Shown here piece by piece: positions 9,012 to 17,902 of a stretch of DNA of 64,000 nt; positions within the stretch are counted from its first letter, which is position 1; every line of letters begins with the position of its first letter. Source of the stretch: Paenibacillus durus ATCC 35681 (GTDB lineage: Bacteria; Bacillota; Bacilli; Paenibacillales; Paenibacillaceae). Below the pieces are notes generated by a model, which saw only the letters and a program-made list of their open reading frames with translations, was not told the origin of the DNA and searched no databases. The translations under genes and the position numbers were made by a program. Where the stretch lies: the NCBI RefSeq assembly GCF_000993825.1, contig NZ_CP011114.1, forward strand, positions 186,001 to 250,000. Reading direction: 5' to 3'.

Positions 9012-12000
9012 TTACAGCTTCAAGGTAACCGTATTCGAGTAAGCTGACAGCCCAGCCTCATTTACAGCCGCTACCCGATAGGTGTAGCGATTGCCGCGCA
9101 TGACAGTTCTATCCGTGAAGCTGACGTTACCCGAGAATCTCAGTCCAACTGGGAAGAAGACTCCGCCATTATCAGAGCGTTCGATCACAAAACCAGTCTC
9201 ATTATTGGAATTGTCCCTCCAGGTCAGACGAACTCGCGGTCCGGCTAGCCGTCTTGCCGTCAAATGAGTTGGAGCCGCCGGCGGCTGAACCTGATGGGGA
9301 TCAACCTTCACGACATTGGAAAAGTCGGAGTCGACTGTCACCGCCGGGAAGCCGGGAGTAGCGGTATCGCCGACAGTGTTGGAGGCAAACACCCGGTAGT
9401 AATAAATGTTGATAGTGATGCCGATTGGATCGGTGTATGAAGTTGAATTAGCTGGCAGCGTTGCTATGGTAGTCCATGGGCCAGAACTGCTGGCTGCCCG
9501 CTGGACAGTGAAGCCAGTATCGTTCGCGGAATTGTCCGTCCAGGTTAAAACTGCACGCTTGTTGACAAAGGAACCGGTAAGATTGGCAGCGAGACTGGAA
9601 GGCGCTTTCGGCGGAACGGCAAACGCCATAGCATGCATCATATCCATCTCTTCATGAGCTAAAAGATGGCAGTGATACACGTATTCCCAACCGAAGTTCA
9701 CATAGTGGTTGGTAATTTGGTTGATTGGATTTCCCAAAGGATCGGTCCATCCTGCAGGTGGCGGCGGTGTCAATATAGCGCCCTCGGGCATTGTCGGGTC
9801 GATCAGACGAACACTGTTGGGTACCTCGAATGGCACCTGTGCAGGGGAAGGAGTTCTAGGTCGGAGAGCAATAATTGTATGCTCGAGCGGGTTTACTCTA
9901 AAGGTTTCCTTCCAGCCCAGTTCATTAGGATCAGGCGGCAGCATAGCTCCGTCCCAGGCAACACGGTTAATGAGCTGCGCAGAAAACAAGTGGGTATGAA
10001 TGGTATGGGTATCCACGCCGTTGTGAGTGATTTTCCAGATCTGAGTTCCATCATCCAGTGAGCCAATCGGAGTCGCATTAAGATTTGCTGTGCCTTTGAT
10101 AATTTCAACGGGGGGGCTGGCATAGCCGTAAACCACAAATTGACTGAAGTTAGAACTCGTGATAGGGAATTCGAGTCCAAGCATGCCGCTCATCCGTCCA
10201 TACCTCGTGTCGTAGACTTCACCCATTTCATCTTGTAAAGCCTTCGGTTCGATCTGCAGGGTAACAGGCGGCTGAAGAGCTCCGCTCGCATCTATCGGAC
10301 TAAAGGTTTTGGAAAACTCAAAAAGTTGCACGTAGGCGCTGGAAGCGTTAGCAGGTAAATTATTAACGTTATAGGCGGAGTTATAAGCAGCCTGCGGGAT
10401 AATGATCGGATCATGAGTTGCTTCAAAGACGCCTCTTTTTGTATCTGTTTTAGAAAAAGCTGCTTCCAGCGCAGTAATGTCATACGCAGGTGCGGGAGCG
10501 GCTGCCGCCACTCTGATCTGTATGATCGTGCGGATATTAGGGCCGTAGCCAGGCTGCGTGGAAGGCGCGCCGCCTTCGGCAGTTAGGTCCGGGTTGCCGG
10601 TGTAATAGTCATAGCGCGGATCGGCAGCGGGGAAAGCTGCAGGAGCATCGTTGTAAAGAATGAGGGTCTTTCCGGCATATTGGGAAAAGTCAACGATGAC
10701 ATCTGCCCGTTCAGCGGTTCCCAGCAGGAGCGAGTGCTGATCGACATTTCCGAAGTTGAAGTTTGTCGCATTCAGATTCCATGTGATCGGCTGGCTGGGA
10801 ATCACCACAGGTGCCGGCAGGAAACCGCTCTCGGTGCCGATCTGAATCCAATCCGGTCCTTTTAAGGCAGGATCGGGCACGCCGCTTGGCCAGTCTGCAG
10901 GAATGCCCGGAGTTCCACTAGCGGGTACCATCTTGACTTCTGTAGCATATCCCGTGTCAGGCGAGATATAGCCGGCGGGATCAGCTACATACAATTGCAA
11001 ATTAAAGAAACGGTCATCGGCAGCATTCAGAATGCGGAAACGATAAGCCTTGGGCTCCACTTCCAGGTAGGGGTAGGCGGTACCATTGACAAGTGGAGTA
11101 TCCATAAACGCTTCACCCGGCATGGAAGGGTTCGGCGTCCCAGGCATCATTGGCGGAAGCTCGGGTGCATTTACGGGATCGTAGTAGGGGTTCGGAACCG
11201 GCCCATGCTCTATATTCGTTGTGGGCGGCCAAAACCACGGACCATACATCCATCGGCCAAATGCGTTTGCCCCGCTGGGGTCCCAAGGATTCTGGGCCGG
11301 GCTGTAGACATGAGGATACCACAGGTCGCCGGTATTGGGTGTACCTGGCGTTGTTCCCCATGCCCAAGTGGGATCCGTGTTAAGGATGGTTTTGGCATCA
11401 ACGAAGGTTTTGTCTTGGATAACGAGGGGAATCCCAAGGTCGGGAAGAATCTTTTGCAAGCCCGGATTCACCCCGGTTGTGTTGGTTCCGTTGATAAGAT
11501 CCTGTTCCACCTGATCTGTCAATAGATAAGCTGCGGCTTCTCCGGCATAGACATTAAGGCGAGTGATGCCATAGGAGTGATCATGATAGAACATGAGCCG
11601 TGCACTTTGTGCATTGGTGTAGTACAGGGTCTGTATACCATCGCGGGGGTCGTCTGCATTCTCCATATCAGGGACATTTACTACACTGACGCCCTGGGGG
11701 TAGGGAGTGTCTTCTCCCGCCGGGGTAATCCACTGATGGGGCGTTCCGTCGCTAATCCAGACCGTATTACTGCCATGGAGATGGATGTTGGCGCGATTTT
11801 GTGTGTAATCCATCGGCACGGCATTCATTCCTTGAGGTCCCATCCCCGCCCCCATAACGGTAGTATCTACCGGAATGAAGAGATTGCCGCCAGCGCCGGT
11901 AGGAAGCAGATTATAGAATTTGATGCGTACCGGTACGTCACGGGTGGCGATAATAGCAGGCCCCATATAATGAGGGGCATCTACTCCATAAGCCTGAGTA

Positions 12001-12374
12001 CCATCACCTTTTACAATCGGCGCCCCATTATGGGTTAAAGCAATTTGCGCACCGGGAACGGCTGTTGTAGACAATTGCACATAGCCTCGGAGCGTGGTGG
12101 GCGGCAGATCGGAGTGCATCTGTTCTGTAAACTGGGCTACGGCGATTTCATAGTAGTCAGAACCCGGATAAGTCGTCGTATCAGGGGCAGCAATCGGGAT
12201 ATACTGGCCTAAAGCGTTTGTGCTGTTAGGTCCAAGCCCTGGCATTGCATCAACGAATTTTCTCAGCGGCGGGCTGTAGGCCCAGTTGGCGGTACCGAAA
12301 TAATCCGGAATCAAATATCCAGTATTCGGATCTGGCACGAGAGCCGCCCGGTCTATAGATTTTTTTGTCTGCAT
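9012..12374 (-). CDS. Large multicopper oxidase with two C-terminal FN3 domains
   Basis: The protein is about 1120 residues. ATG 12374 is preferred (GAGG nine bases upstream); ATG 12389 is also in frame. All copper-site motifs are visible: 'NIHLHGSN' (about 196-203), 'FYHDHSYG' (about 263-270), 'HTIHTHLFSAQL', and 'YHCHLLAHEEMDMMH' with the Cys-His type-1/type-3 bridge and an axial Met. This is the CotA/bilirubin-oxidase type plan, but roughly twice the usual ~510 residues, with long insertions between cupredoxin domains. After residue ~910 two FN3 modules follow ('LTWTDNSANDTGFTVQRA', 'LTWRDNSNNETGFVIERS'). No export signal is seen at the N-terminus, although FN3 domains usually occur on surface proteins. 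Substrate (phenolics, Mn or other metal) cannot be told. Confidence 0.85.
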   Translation of the reverse strand: MQTKKSIDRAALVPDPNTGYLIPDYFGTANWAYSPPLRKFVDAMPGLGPNSTNALGQYIPIAAPDTTTYPGSDYYEIAVAQFTEQMHSDLPPTTLRGYVQLSTTAVPGAQIALTHNGAPIVKGDGTQAYGVDAPHYMGPAIIATRDVPVRIKFYNLLPTGAGGNLFIPVDTTVMGAGMGPQGMNAVPMDYTQNRANIHLHGSNTVWISDGTPHQWITPAGEDTPYPQGVSVVNVPDMENADDPRDGIQTLYYTNAQSARLMFYHDHSYGITRLNVYAGEAAAYLLTDQVEQDLINGTNTTGVNPGLQKILPDLGIPLVIQDKTFVDAKTILNTDPTWAWGTTPGTPNTGDLWYPHVYSPAQNPWDPSGANAFGRWMYGPWFWPPTTNIEHGPVPNPYYDPVNAPELPPMMPGTPNPSMPGEAFMDTPLVNGTAYPYLEVEPKAYRFRILNAADDRFFNLQLYVADPAGYISPDTGYATEVKMVPASGTPGIPADWPSGVPDPALKGPDWIQIGTESGFLPAPVVIPSQPITWNLNATNFNFGNVDQHSLLLGTAERADVIVDFSQYAGKTLILYNDAPAAFPAADPRYDYYTGNPDLTAEGGAPSTQPGYGPNIRTIIQIRVAAAAPAPAYDITALEAAFSKTDTKRGVFEATHDPIIIPQAAYNSAYNVNNLPANASSAYVQLFEFSKTFSPIDASGALQPPVTLQIEPKALQDEMGEVYDTRYGRMSGMLGLEFPITSSNFSQFVVYGYASPPVEIIKGTANLNATPIGSLDDGTQIWKITHNGVDTHTIHTHLFSAQLINRVAWDGAMLPPDPNELGWKETFRVNPLEHTIIALRPRTPSPAQVPFEVPNSVRLIDPTMPEGAILTPPPPAGWTDPLGNPINQITNHYVNFGWEYVYHCHLLAHEEMDMMHAMAFAVPPKAPSSLAANLTGSFVNKRAVLTWTDNSANDTGFTVQRAASSSGPWTTIATLPANSTSYTDPIGITINIYYYRVFASNTVGDTATPGFPAVTVDSDFSNVVKVDPHQVQPPAAPTHLTARRLAGPRVRLTWRDNSNNETGFVIERSDNGGVFFPVGLRFSGNVSFTDRTVMRGNRYTYRVAAVNEAGLSAYSNTVTLKL

Positions 12375-12562
12375 CTTTCTCATCCTCATAAAGTTATTTA
12401 TGAAGCAATGCTATCCTTAATCTTTTCCTTCTCTAAATATTATTCATTCTGTAAATTAGGGTTTGTGCGTGAATCATCATGTATGATAATTATTTCACTA
12501 ACTCGATTTGATAGACGGATATAGTAAAGAGGACATCACTTGTAATAGAGAATGCTGCCGAA

Positions 12563-12591
12563 TTGCTTGGACGTTCATATTCGTATATAAT
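12563..12591 (+). promoter_or_regulatory. Sigma-A type promoter of the TetR gene
   Basis: TTGCTT and TATAAT are separated by 17 bases, ending 49 bases before the TetR start codon. An operator-like repeat lies immediately downstream. Confidence 0.6.
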
Positions 12592-12593
12592 GA

Positions 12594-12617
12594 ATTGACT
12601 AATTGATGAATCACTAA
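12594..12617 (+). promoter_or_regulatory. Operator-like site O1 (TetR autoregulation)
   Basis: ATTGACTAATTGATGAATCA (with CTAA following) shares the ATTGACTAAT and ATCACTA blocks with the palindromes at 13188-13207, 13233-13248 and 14245-14260. Directly after the -10 box, it is placed to repress the TetR gene. Binding by the TetR protein is inferred. Confidence 0.5.
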
Positions 12618-12640
12618 CCTAATTGAGGGGGCGCAATTCA

Positions 12641-13162
12641 ATGACAAAATCCGAGACGAAATCGGTTAATCGCAAATCGGACATCATTTCGGCGGCGATT
12701 GAGGTATTCGCGGAGACTGGGTACTTTCGGGCAACGACGGCACAAGTCGCGGAACGAGCCCAAATATCGCAGCCCTATATCTTTCGTTTTTTCTCGACTA
12801 AAGAAGCTTTGCTGCTGACGGCGCTGGAGGTATCCTGGACGCGAGTGATCGATTCTTTCCGCAAAGTTGTGGAGTCCACGTCGCCAGAACACCTGGAGAC
12901 CGAGCTAATCCAGGCCTACGTGGTTATTTTGGAATCCTATCGGAATGAAGTGCTGCTTCAGATGCAGGCGCAGACGATCCAGGAAGAATCGATCCGGGAA
13001 GCGATGCGAAATGGATTCGGGGAAGTCCGCCAAATGGTTCTGGATGCCTTCCGCTCAGCCGGCATTCCAAATGCGGAGGAACGGACGATGCTATTCCTGG
13101 CCCGGGGAATGCTATGTAACATTTCGGCAGCGCTGGCTATGCCCGAGTTGATGGAAATATGA
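12641..13162 (+). CDS. TetR/AcrR-family transcriptional regulator
   Basis: The 173-residue protein starts at ATG 12641 after GAGGGGG. The N-terminal helix-turn-helix is typical ('SAAIEVFAETGYFRATTAQV', then 'AERAQISQPYIFRFFSTKEA'). The C-terminal ligand domain is divergent, as usual for the family. Four related operator-like sites lie around this gene and the frameshifted NAD(P)-binding gene downstream, so it most likely represses both itself and that gene. The inducer is unknown. Confidence 0.88.
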   Translation: MTKSETKSVNRKSDIISAAIEVFAETGYFRATTAQVAERAQISQPYIFRFFSTKEALLLTALEVSWTRVIDSFRKVVESTSPEHLETELIQAYVVILESYRNEVLLQMQAQTIQEESIREAMRNGFGEVRQMVLDAFRSAGIPNAEERTMLFLARGMLCNISAALAMPELMEI

Positions 13163-13187
13163 GGAGTGGAAGAGCTTTTTAAAAGTG

Positions 13188-13207
13188 GTGATTGACTAAT
13201 CAATCAC
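13188..13207 (+). promoter_or_regulatory. Operator-like palindrome O2
   Basis: GTGATTGA-CTAA-TCAATCAC has perfect 8-base arms around a 4-base spacer and lies between the TetR gene and the frameshifted gene. Confidence 0.6.
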
Positions 13208-13232
13208 TACTTGATACATTGTTATTAAGTTA

Positions 13233-13248
13233 GTGATTGATCAATCAC
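13233..13248 (+). promoter_or_regulatory. Operator-like palindrome O3
   Basis: GTGATTGATCAATCAC is a perfect 16-base palindrome with the same arms as O2, placed 24 bases before the TTG start of the frameshifted NAD(P)-binding gene. Confidence 0.6.
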
Positions 13249-13271
13249 GATATTACGATGAGGTGATTCCA

Positions 13272-14242
13272 TTGGAAAAAGCGATTGTCGTAGGAGCAAC
13301 TGGCGGTAATGGGGCTTCGGTTACGGAGGAACTGGTCAAGCGGGGGATACGGACAGTGCCTTCGGGCGATCTCGCGAGAAGCTGGAACAGCTTAGGGCTA
13401 GACTCGGTAATCCGCAGAATTTAACAATTGCAGTAGGTGACGCTTGTCGTCCGCATGACATCGTGACCGCTTCAGAAGGTACGGACGTCCTGTTCCATTG
13501 CGCCAACGTGCCGTATCACGAGATGGTAAGCAAGCTGATTCCTCTAGGCGAATCCGTGATGGAGGCCGCAGAACGTCTGAGCTTGAAGGTGGTCGTGATC
13601 GACGGCATTTATCCTTATGGAAGAAGACAGATGGCGCGGGCGACCGAGGAGCACCCGAAGCAGCCGCATACTAGAAAGGGCAAGATTAGGCTCGCCTACG
13701 AGAAAATGCTGTTTGGCGACCGATGGAGCCGGGCTAAGGTTATGATCGTCCGCTTGCCGGATTATTTCGGCCCTACAGCGAACGAGGCTTCTTATTTAGG
13801 CACTACGCTCGAAGCAATCGCAGCCGGTAAGATGGCTTTTTTCATTGGCAATATGCGTGTCCCTAGGGAGTTCGTCTACTTGCCGGACGCGGCGTTCATG
13901 ATTGCGGAGCTCGCTGCCAGAGATGATGTTTATGGCGAGAACTGGCATATTCCGGGCGCAGGCTTGATCTCGGGCAGGGAGATTGTACGAATCGCCCGTA
14001 AGGCAAGCGGAAGCGCTAAGCCAGTTATTCCGCTTGGAAGAGTTGGGCTATCTTTGCTCGGCATGGCCGTGCCGGTTATGAAGGAGGTAGTAGAGATGCT
14101 CTATCTAACCGAAGAGCCGCTTGTCTTGAGCGGGGATAAATACGAGCGTTTGATCGGACCGGTACGGGCGACAGCCTTTGAAGAGGGAATTACCGTTACG
14201 GTTCGCGCGTTGCAGAGAAAAAATGGCTCTTTTATTGGATGA
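13272..14242 (+). pseudogene. NAD(P)-binding sugar-epimerase-like (SDR) gene, frameshifted
   Basis: The TTG start at 13272 follows GAGGTGATT. Frame one gives the Rossmann start 'MEKAIVVGATGGNGASVTEE' up to 'KRGIRTV'. At about 13357 the reading must shift: restoring one base ahead of CCTTCGGGCG gives 'AFGRSREKLEQLRARL' and 'NLTIAVGDACRP', joining without gap to the long second frame that runs to 14242 ('DVLFHCANVPYHEMVSKL', 'YPYGRRQMA', 'PREFVYLPDAAFMIAELA'). This is a typical NAD-dependent epimerase/dehydratase-like protein of about 323 residues, probably a TetR-controlled oxidoreductase. A one-base loss, or a sequencing error, breaks it. Confidence 0.8.
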
Positions 14243-14849
14243 TAGTGATTGATTAATCACTAACTATGGTGCGGGAGGCAATTTATGGAGCGTTTATCCT
14301 CTTGGATTACGGGAATGTCCCGGTTGGAGCAGCAAACGCTATGTTTGGCGGAGTCTATACGGTAACCGGCGTAGGCACTGCCTGTACGGCTGCCGGACCT
14401 ACAGCAGCACCGTAGACAGGCGCAACAGCTCGCTCAAACGCAGCGCGGCCAGGATTTTCCTGCCATAACGCAGGTTTTTCAGGCGAATAGCGGCAAGCAA
14501 GATGGAGTCCCGGCGAAAGTGCAGGAATTTGAAGCTGGAACCGCTAAGATCGATGATTGGAGCCGAAGTGCCTGCACTTTTGCACGAATGTAGGGGAGGC
14601 CAAGCTTTTACGGGGAAAAAGATGTAGCGCTGCAGGTTTTTCCATCACGATTAGATTCAATATCACATTTAGTTATAGCAAAGAGGGACTTGCCGCCCCT
14701 CTATATCTATGTGTTTAAGCCTGACTATTCGTCTGCTTGGAGCGTATTAAAGTGGCCACCAAAACCGAGCTCGTCCTGCCTATTGAGGATAGGGATGGTA
14801 TAATTGGCTAGTGGAAAATCTGGTGATTTTAGTTAAGAGATGTTAAACG
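14243..14849. other. Degenerate intergenic stretch with operator O4
   Basis: A further operator-like site GTGATT-GATT-AATCAC lies at 14245-14260, followed by GGGAGG and ATG 14285, which opens only a 26-codon frame. Downstream, other frames keep short protein-like runs ('RQAQQLAQTQ', 'GKQDGVPAKVQEFEAG') broken by stops, so a decayed gene is likely, but I cannot name it. A short inverted repeat (AGAGGG/CCCTCT) lies at 14682-14702. Confidence 0.4.
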
Positions 14850-15265
14850 ATGCATATTGGAGCTGATTTGGATAATACCGTTCTTGAGGCTACTTCAGCA
14901 TATTTACAATATTATAATCAAGCTCCGGATTATCGTTAACACCGGGCGATGTGGATGATTTTTATATATACCGTTTGCTTGCGTGGCAGCACCGGCAAAG
15001 TACGGACCAGCGAACACTCGGAGGGTTGTTTTATTTTCTCTGTGATGAGATCGCCACCTTGGACTGGACGGTTGCCTTGAGGCAGTTGATCAAGCTACTC
15101 CATGAAATCGCCGTCAAGACCGGCAAAAAAACTTCAGCTCTGATTAAAAGTCAACTCCAGCAGTCAACTCCAGCAGTGGATCGCCGGTTTGCTCAGCTAC
15201 ATCAAGGCTTATCTGCCGATTTCAGGCTACGAAAGTTGAGTTCCAAGTTCGAGTTTTTTCAATAA
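14850..15265 (+). pseudogene. Scar: 5' piece of a HAD-type hydrolase joined to a transposase 3' remnant
   Basis: ATG 14850 opens 'MHIGADLDNTVLEATSAYLQ', with the DxDxT motif I of HAD phosphatases/nucleotidases. After a one-base loss near 14925 it continues as 'SGLSLTPGDVDDFYIYRL' and then changes at about 14980 into 'STDQRTLGGLFYFLCDEI', 'QLIKLLHEIAVKTGKKT', which reads like the C-terminal end of a DDE transposase. A direct duplication of the 13-mer AGTCAACTCCAGC near 15149-15174 shifts the frame; without it the sequence continues as 'QLQQWIAGLLSYIKAYLPI'. So a transposon fragment replaced the rest of the hydrolase and then decayed. Both identities are by pattern only. Confidence 0.55.
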
Positions 15266-15666
15266 GGTGATCGAAGAAAGATTGTAGATCGTGTTAATAC
15301 GGTTGAAGCGCGTCTTTGGAAAGGCAGATTTCTCTATTCGTAAATAAGCAAATAAAGGCAACTATTCTGGGAGAACATCATGTAACAATCTTATAACGGA
15401 TGGTAAAGCCATACCCCATAACAAAATTCATAGGGTAAGAAGATAGTTACCGAGCAGGAACTCGCTATGTATCTACGTGATCATGACTTATTCATTGCGG
15501 ACGAAAATTTAAACAAATTGTATGCAGTAACTAAATAGACACTAAAATCACATAGTTCTAGAATCATTTCATGTAAAATAAAAAAGGACACTCCGAAAAT
15601 TTGCCAGTTGGTGTCGAAAAGAATAATGTTAACGCTGGAATTTGATAAATCTTAAGGGGGGATATT
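15266..15666. other. Non-coding stretch before the Ter genes
   Basis: No real gene is seen. A short frame ending at 15538 ('ELAMYLRDHDLFIADENL') may be a fragment of a lost gene. The promoter of the vWA gene should be in the last 120 bases, but no clear consensus was found. Confidence 0.3.
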
Positions 15667-16431
15667 TTGAGTATCGATCTTAAAAAAAGGGCTGAAGAAA
15701 ATTTAATCAATCTATCAAAAAAAGCAACGATCAGTCTTGCCAAAAAAGGTTTGAATGGCCAAAAAGCTAGAGTAAGCCTAGCACTTGATATCTCAGGGTC
15801 CATGTCAGGTATGTATAGAGGTGGGATTGTACAAGAAGTCTGTGAGCGTATACTGAGCCTTGCTATGAATTTTGATGACAACCAGGCTGCTGATGTGTTC
15901 CTGTTTGGTGCTAAATATCATACGGTGGGAGAAATTCAAAAAGATAACTTTTATCAGTTCGTGGATCGCGAGATCCTTTCCCGCTTCTCACTTGAAAGCT
16001 CAACTAATTATGCAGGTGTTATGAATCGCATCGTGGATTACTATTTCCCAGACGCTTTATCTGTTCAAAAGAAGGGGTTTCTTGGTCTAGGAAAAAAAGA
16101 AATAACTGTAGATGAGAATAAATATCGTAATGAAGAACCCGTATACGTAATTTTCATTACAGACGGCAACAACTTTGACCAGACCGAAACAGAAGGGATT
16201 ATCAGACAGTCATCCAAACTGGGGATTTTCTGGCAGTTCGTTGGAGTAGGTAGGCAACAATTCACCTTCCTAAAAAGACTGGACGATCTTAAAGGAAGGT
16301 TTATCGATAATGCGAATTTCTTCCAAGTTAATGATCTTCGCAAAATTTCCGATGAAGAACTTTATGATTCTTTGCTGAATGAGTTTCCATCCTGGCTTTC
16401 AGAGGCGAGAAGTAAATCATTAATTAAATAA
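15667..16431 (+). CDS. vWA-domain protein of the Ter system (TerF/TerY-like)
   Basis: The 254-residue protein starts at TTG 15667 behind AAGGGGGG. It has a von Willebrand A domain with a complete MIDAS motif 'LDISGSMSG' (Asp41, Ser43, Ser45) and the later 'YVIFITDGNNFD' strand. Ter-linked vWA proteins are thought to act as metal-dependent scaffolds with TerD and TerB at the inner face of the membrane. It is 42 bases upstream of TerB, so the two are probably co-transcribed. The Ter context makes the family firm; molecular function in this family is still poorly known. Confidence 0.88.
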   Translation: MSIDLKKRAEENLINLSKKATISLAKKGLNGQKARVSLALDISGSMSGMYRGGIVQEVCERILSLAMNFDDNQAADVFLFGAKYHTVGEIQKDNFYQFVDREILSRFSLESSTNYAGVMNRIVDYYFPDALSVQKKGFLGLGKKEITVDENKYRNEEPVYVIFITDGNNFDQTETEGIIRQSSKLGIFWQFVGVGRQQFTFLKRLDDLKGRFIDNANFFQVNDLRKISDEELYDSLLNEFPSWLSEARSKSLIK

Positions 16432-16473
16432 AGATACATATTACCCCAAATATTTTTATGGAGGCAGTCTCAC

Positions 16474-16932
16474 ATGAGTAATGGATTAAACTCTTTTCAA
16501 GGATGGTTAAGCCGTACAAAAGGAAATTTAATGGATGGCGTGAAAAAATTCAAAAACAAAGAATTACTTGATGCAATCGTTGCTGGCTGCGCGATGGTTT
16601 CTGTAGCAGATGGAACAATTGATAACTCGGAGAAACAAAAAATGGCAGGATATCTGGGTCGCAGCGATGAACTTAAAGTGTTTAACATGAGTGAGGTAAT
16701 TGAACGGTTCAATCACTTCTCCGGTAATATGGAATTTGATGTAATGATAGGCAAACAAGAAGCTCTTCGAGTAATCGCGAAGTTTAAATCAAAGCCAGAA
16801 ATCGGCCGGGTGATTGTTGGTGTGTGTTGTGCTGTTGGTTCTGCAGACGGAGACTTCGATAATAACGAGAAAAGTACCGTCCGTGACATTTGTAATACTC
16901 TAGGACTTTCGGCAGGTGAATTTGGCCTATAA
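16474..16932 (+). CDS. terB: TerB-family tellurite-resistance protein
   Basis: The protein is 152 residues with ATG 16474 behind GGAGG. TerB is an all-helical fold with a metal-binding repeat; both halves are visible here as 'SVADGTIDNSEKQKM' (about 45-59) and 'GSADGDFDNNEKSTV' (about 128-142), each with the acidic A-D-G-x-(I/F)-D-x-x-E pattern. TerB binds divalent metal and couples to TerC at the membrane. It follows the vWA gene and is closed by a strong terminator at 17021-17066. Confidence 0.93.
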   Translation: MSNGLNSFQGWLSRTKGNLMDGVKKFKNKELLDAIVAGCAMVSVADGTIDNSEKQKMAGYLGRSDELKVFNMSEVIERFNHFSGNMEFDVMIGKQEALRVIAKFKSKPEIGRVIVGVCCAVGSADGDFDNNEKSTVRDICNTLGLSAGEFGL

Positions 16933-17020
16933 GCTTTTTAGACACAAGTCTGAAAAACATACTTCATTGACATTTTAGCAATCATAACCAATACTTAAGA
17001 TAATCGAATGGTTCACAATG

Positions 17021-17066
17021 AAAATACCTATAACTGTCTTTTTTTGGCATGTTATGGGTATTTTTT
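17021..17066 (+). terminator. Terminator after terB
   Basis: AAAATACCTATAAC pairs with GTTATGGGTATTTT (one G-T pair), followed by T residues. Confidence 0.75.
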
Positions 17067-17148
17067 GACATCAACTACATTTTTTATACGGAAATTCCGA
17101 GATAAATATATGTAGGCGATGAACTTAAATGTTTTTTTGGTAGATTGT

Positions 17149-17177
17149 TGAAACCGCATCTCGGTTATCCCCGTATC
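17149..17177 (+). promoter_or_regulatory. ECF (SigW-like) promoter of the terD operon
   Basis: TGAAAC, 17 bases, CGTATC lie about 100 bases before the first terD start. TGAAAC/CGTA is the classic SigW-type pattern of Bacillales cell-envelope stress promoters, and the homologous yceC operon of B. subtilis is known to belong to ECF and SigB regulons. Confidence 0.7.
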
Positions 17178-17277
17178 AAAGGATGTAAGAAAATAGGGGG
17201 TTGAAAAATTGCCGATATAGGAAAAAACACCTATATCAATTAACAGAATGACAACATTTTAAGGAGGTATATTTCAA

Positions 17278-17877
17278 GTGACAATTTCGCTCGTAAAAGG
17301 ACAAAAAGTTGACCTTACTAAAGGGAACACCGGTCTTTCGCTTCTTACGGTTGGTCTTGGTTGGAACCCTGCGGAAGTGGAAGCCCGCGGATTATTCGGG
17401 GCAAAAAAATCCAAGCCCAATATAGACTGTGATGCATCAGCCATCCTGCTCAGCGGTAATGGAAAGCTGGCAAAGCAAAATAATGTCGTTTGTTTTCACA
17501 ACCTAATAAGTCCCTGCGGATCGGTTAAACATTCTGGAGACAATTTAACAGGTGATGGAGACGGCGACGACGAGCAAATTTTTATTGATCTAAAAAAAGT
17601 GCCGGCCGATGTGGAAAAAGTCCTCGTTGTTGTGAACATCTACCAATGTGAGGTTCGAAAGCAAGACTTCGGAATGATTAAGTCAGCTTATATTCGTGTG
17701 GTTAATTCATCCAATAATGACGAACTTATTCGTTTTAACCTCACCGATAATTATGCTGGCAGGACAGCTCTAATTGTCGGAGAAATTTATCGACATAATG
17801 GCGAGTGGAAATTTAATGCTGTAGGAGAAGGTACCCATGCTGCCCATATTAATGTTCTTGCGCAGCAATACCAATAA
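17278..17877 (+). CDS. TerD-family protein 1
   Basis: The 199-residue protein starts at GTG 17278 behind AAGGAGG. It has the TerD start '[19 protein letters not shown]', a Ca-site region 'IDCDASAILL', and 'GDGDGDDEQIFIDLKKVPAD'. An insertion of about 15 residues ('EARGLFGAKKSK') separates the first strand pair, and the usual DFDLDAS is changed to NIDCDAS, so calcium binding may be altered. TerD proteins are cytoplasmic Ca-binding beta-sandwich proteins that gather at the membrane in the Ter stress response. First gene of the TerD run. Confidence 0.92.
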   Translation: MTISLVKGQKVDLTKGNTGLSLLTVGLGWNPAEVEARGLFGAKKSKPNIDCDASAILLSGNGKLAKQNNVVCFHNLISPCGSVKHSGDNLTGDGDGDDEQIFIDLKKVPADVEKVLVVVNIYQCEVRKQDFGMIKSAYIRVVNSSNNDELIRFNLTDNYAGRTALIVGEIYRHNGEWKFNAVGEGTHAAHINVLAQQYQ

Positions 17878-17902
17878 AAAATTGCAGAGGAGATATTAAA
17901 TC

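Larger units (their letters stand above)
16933..17277. other. Intergenic region between terB and the terD operon
   Basis: It contains the terB terminator (17021-17066) and the ECF-type promoter (17149-17177) of the terD operon, both listed separately, and a strong ribosome site AAGGAGG before the GTG start at 17278. Confidence 0.6.

Noticed and set aside
14951..15265. Independent 104-residue gene
   Set aside because: Start lies inside the HAD-like remnant, the rest is a frame-broken transposase end.
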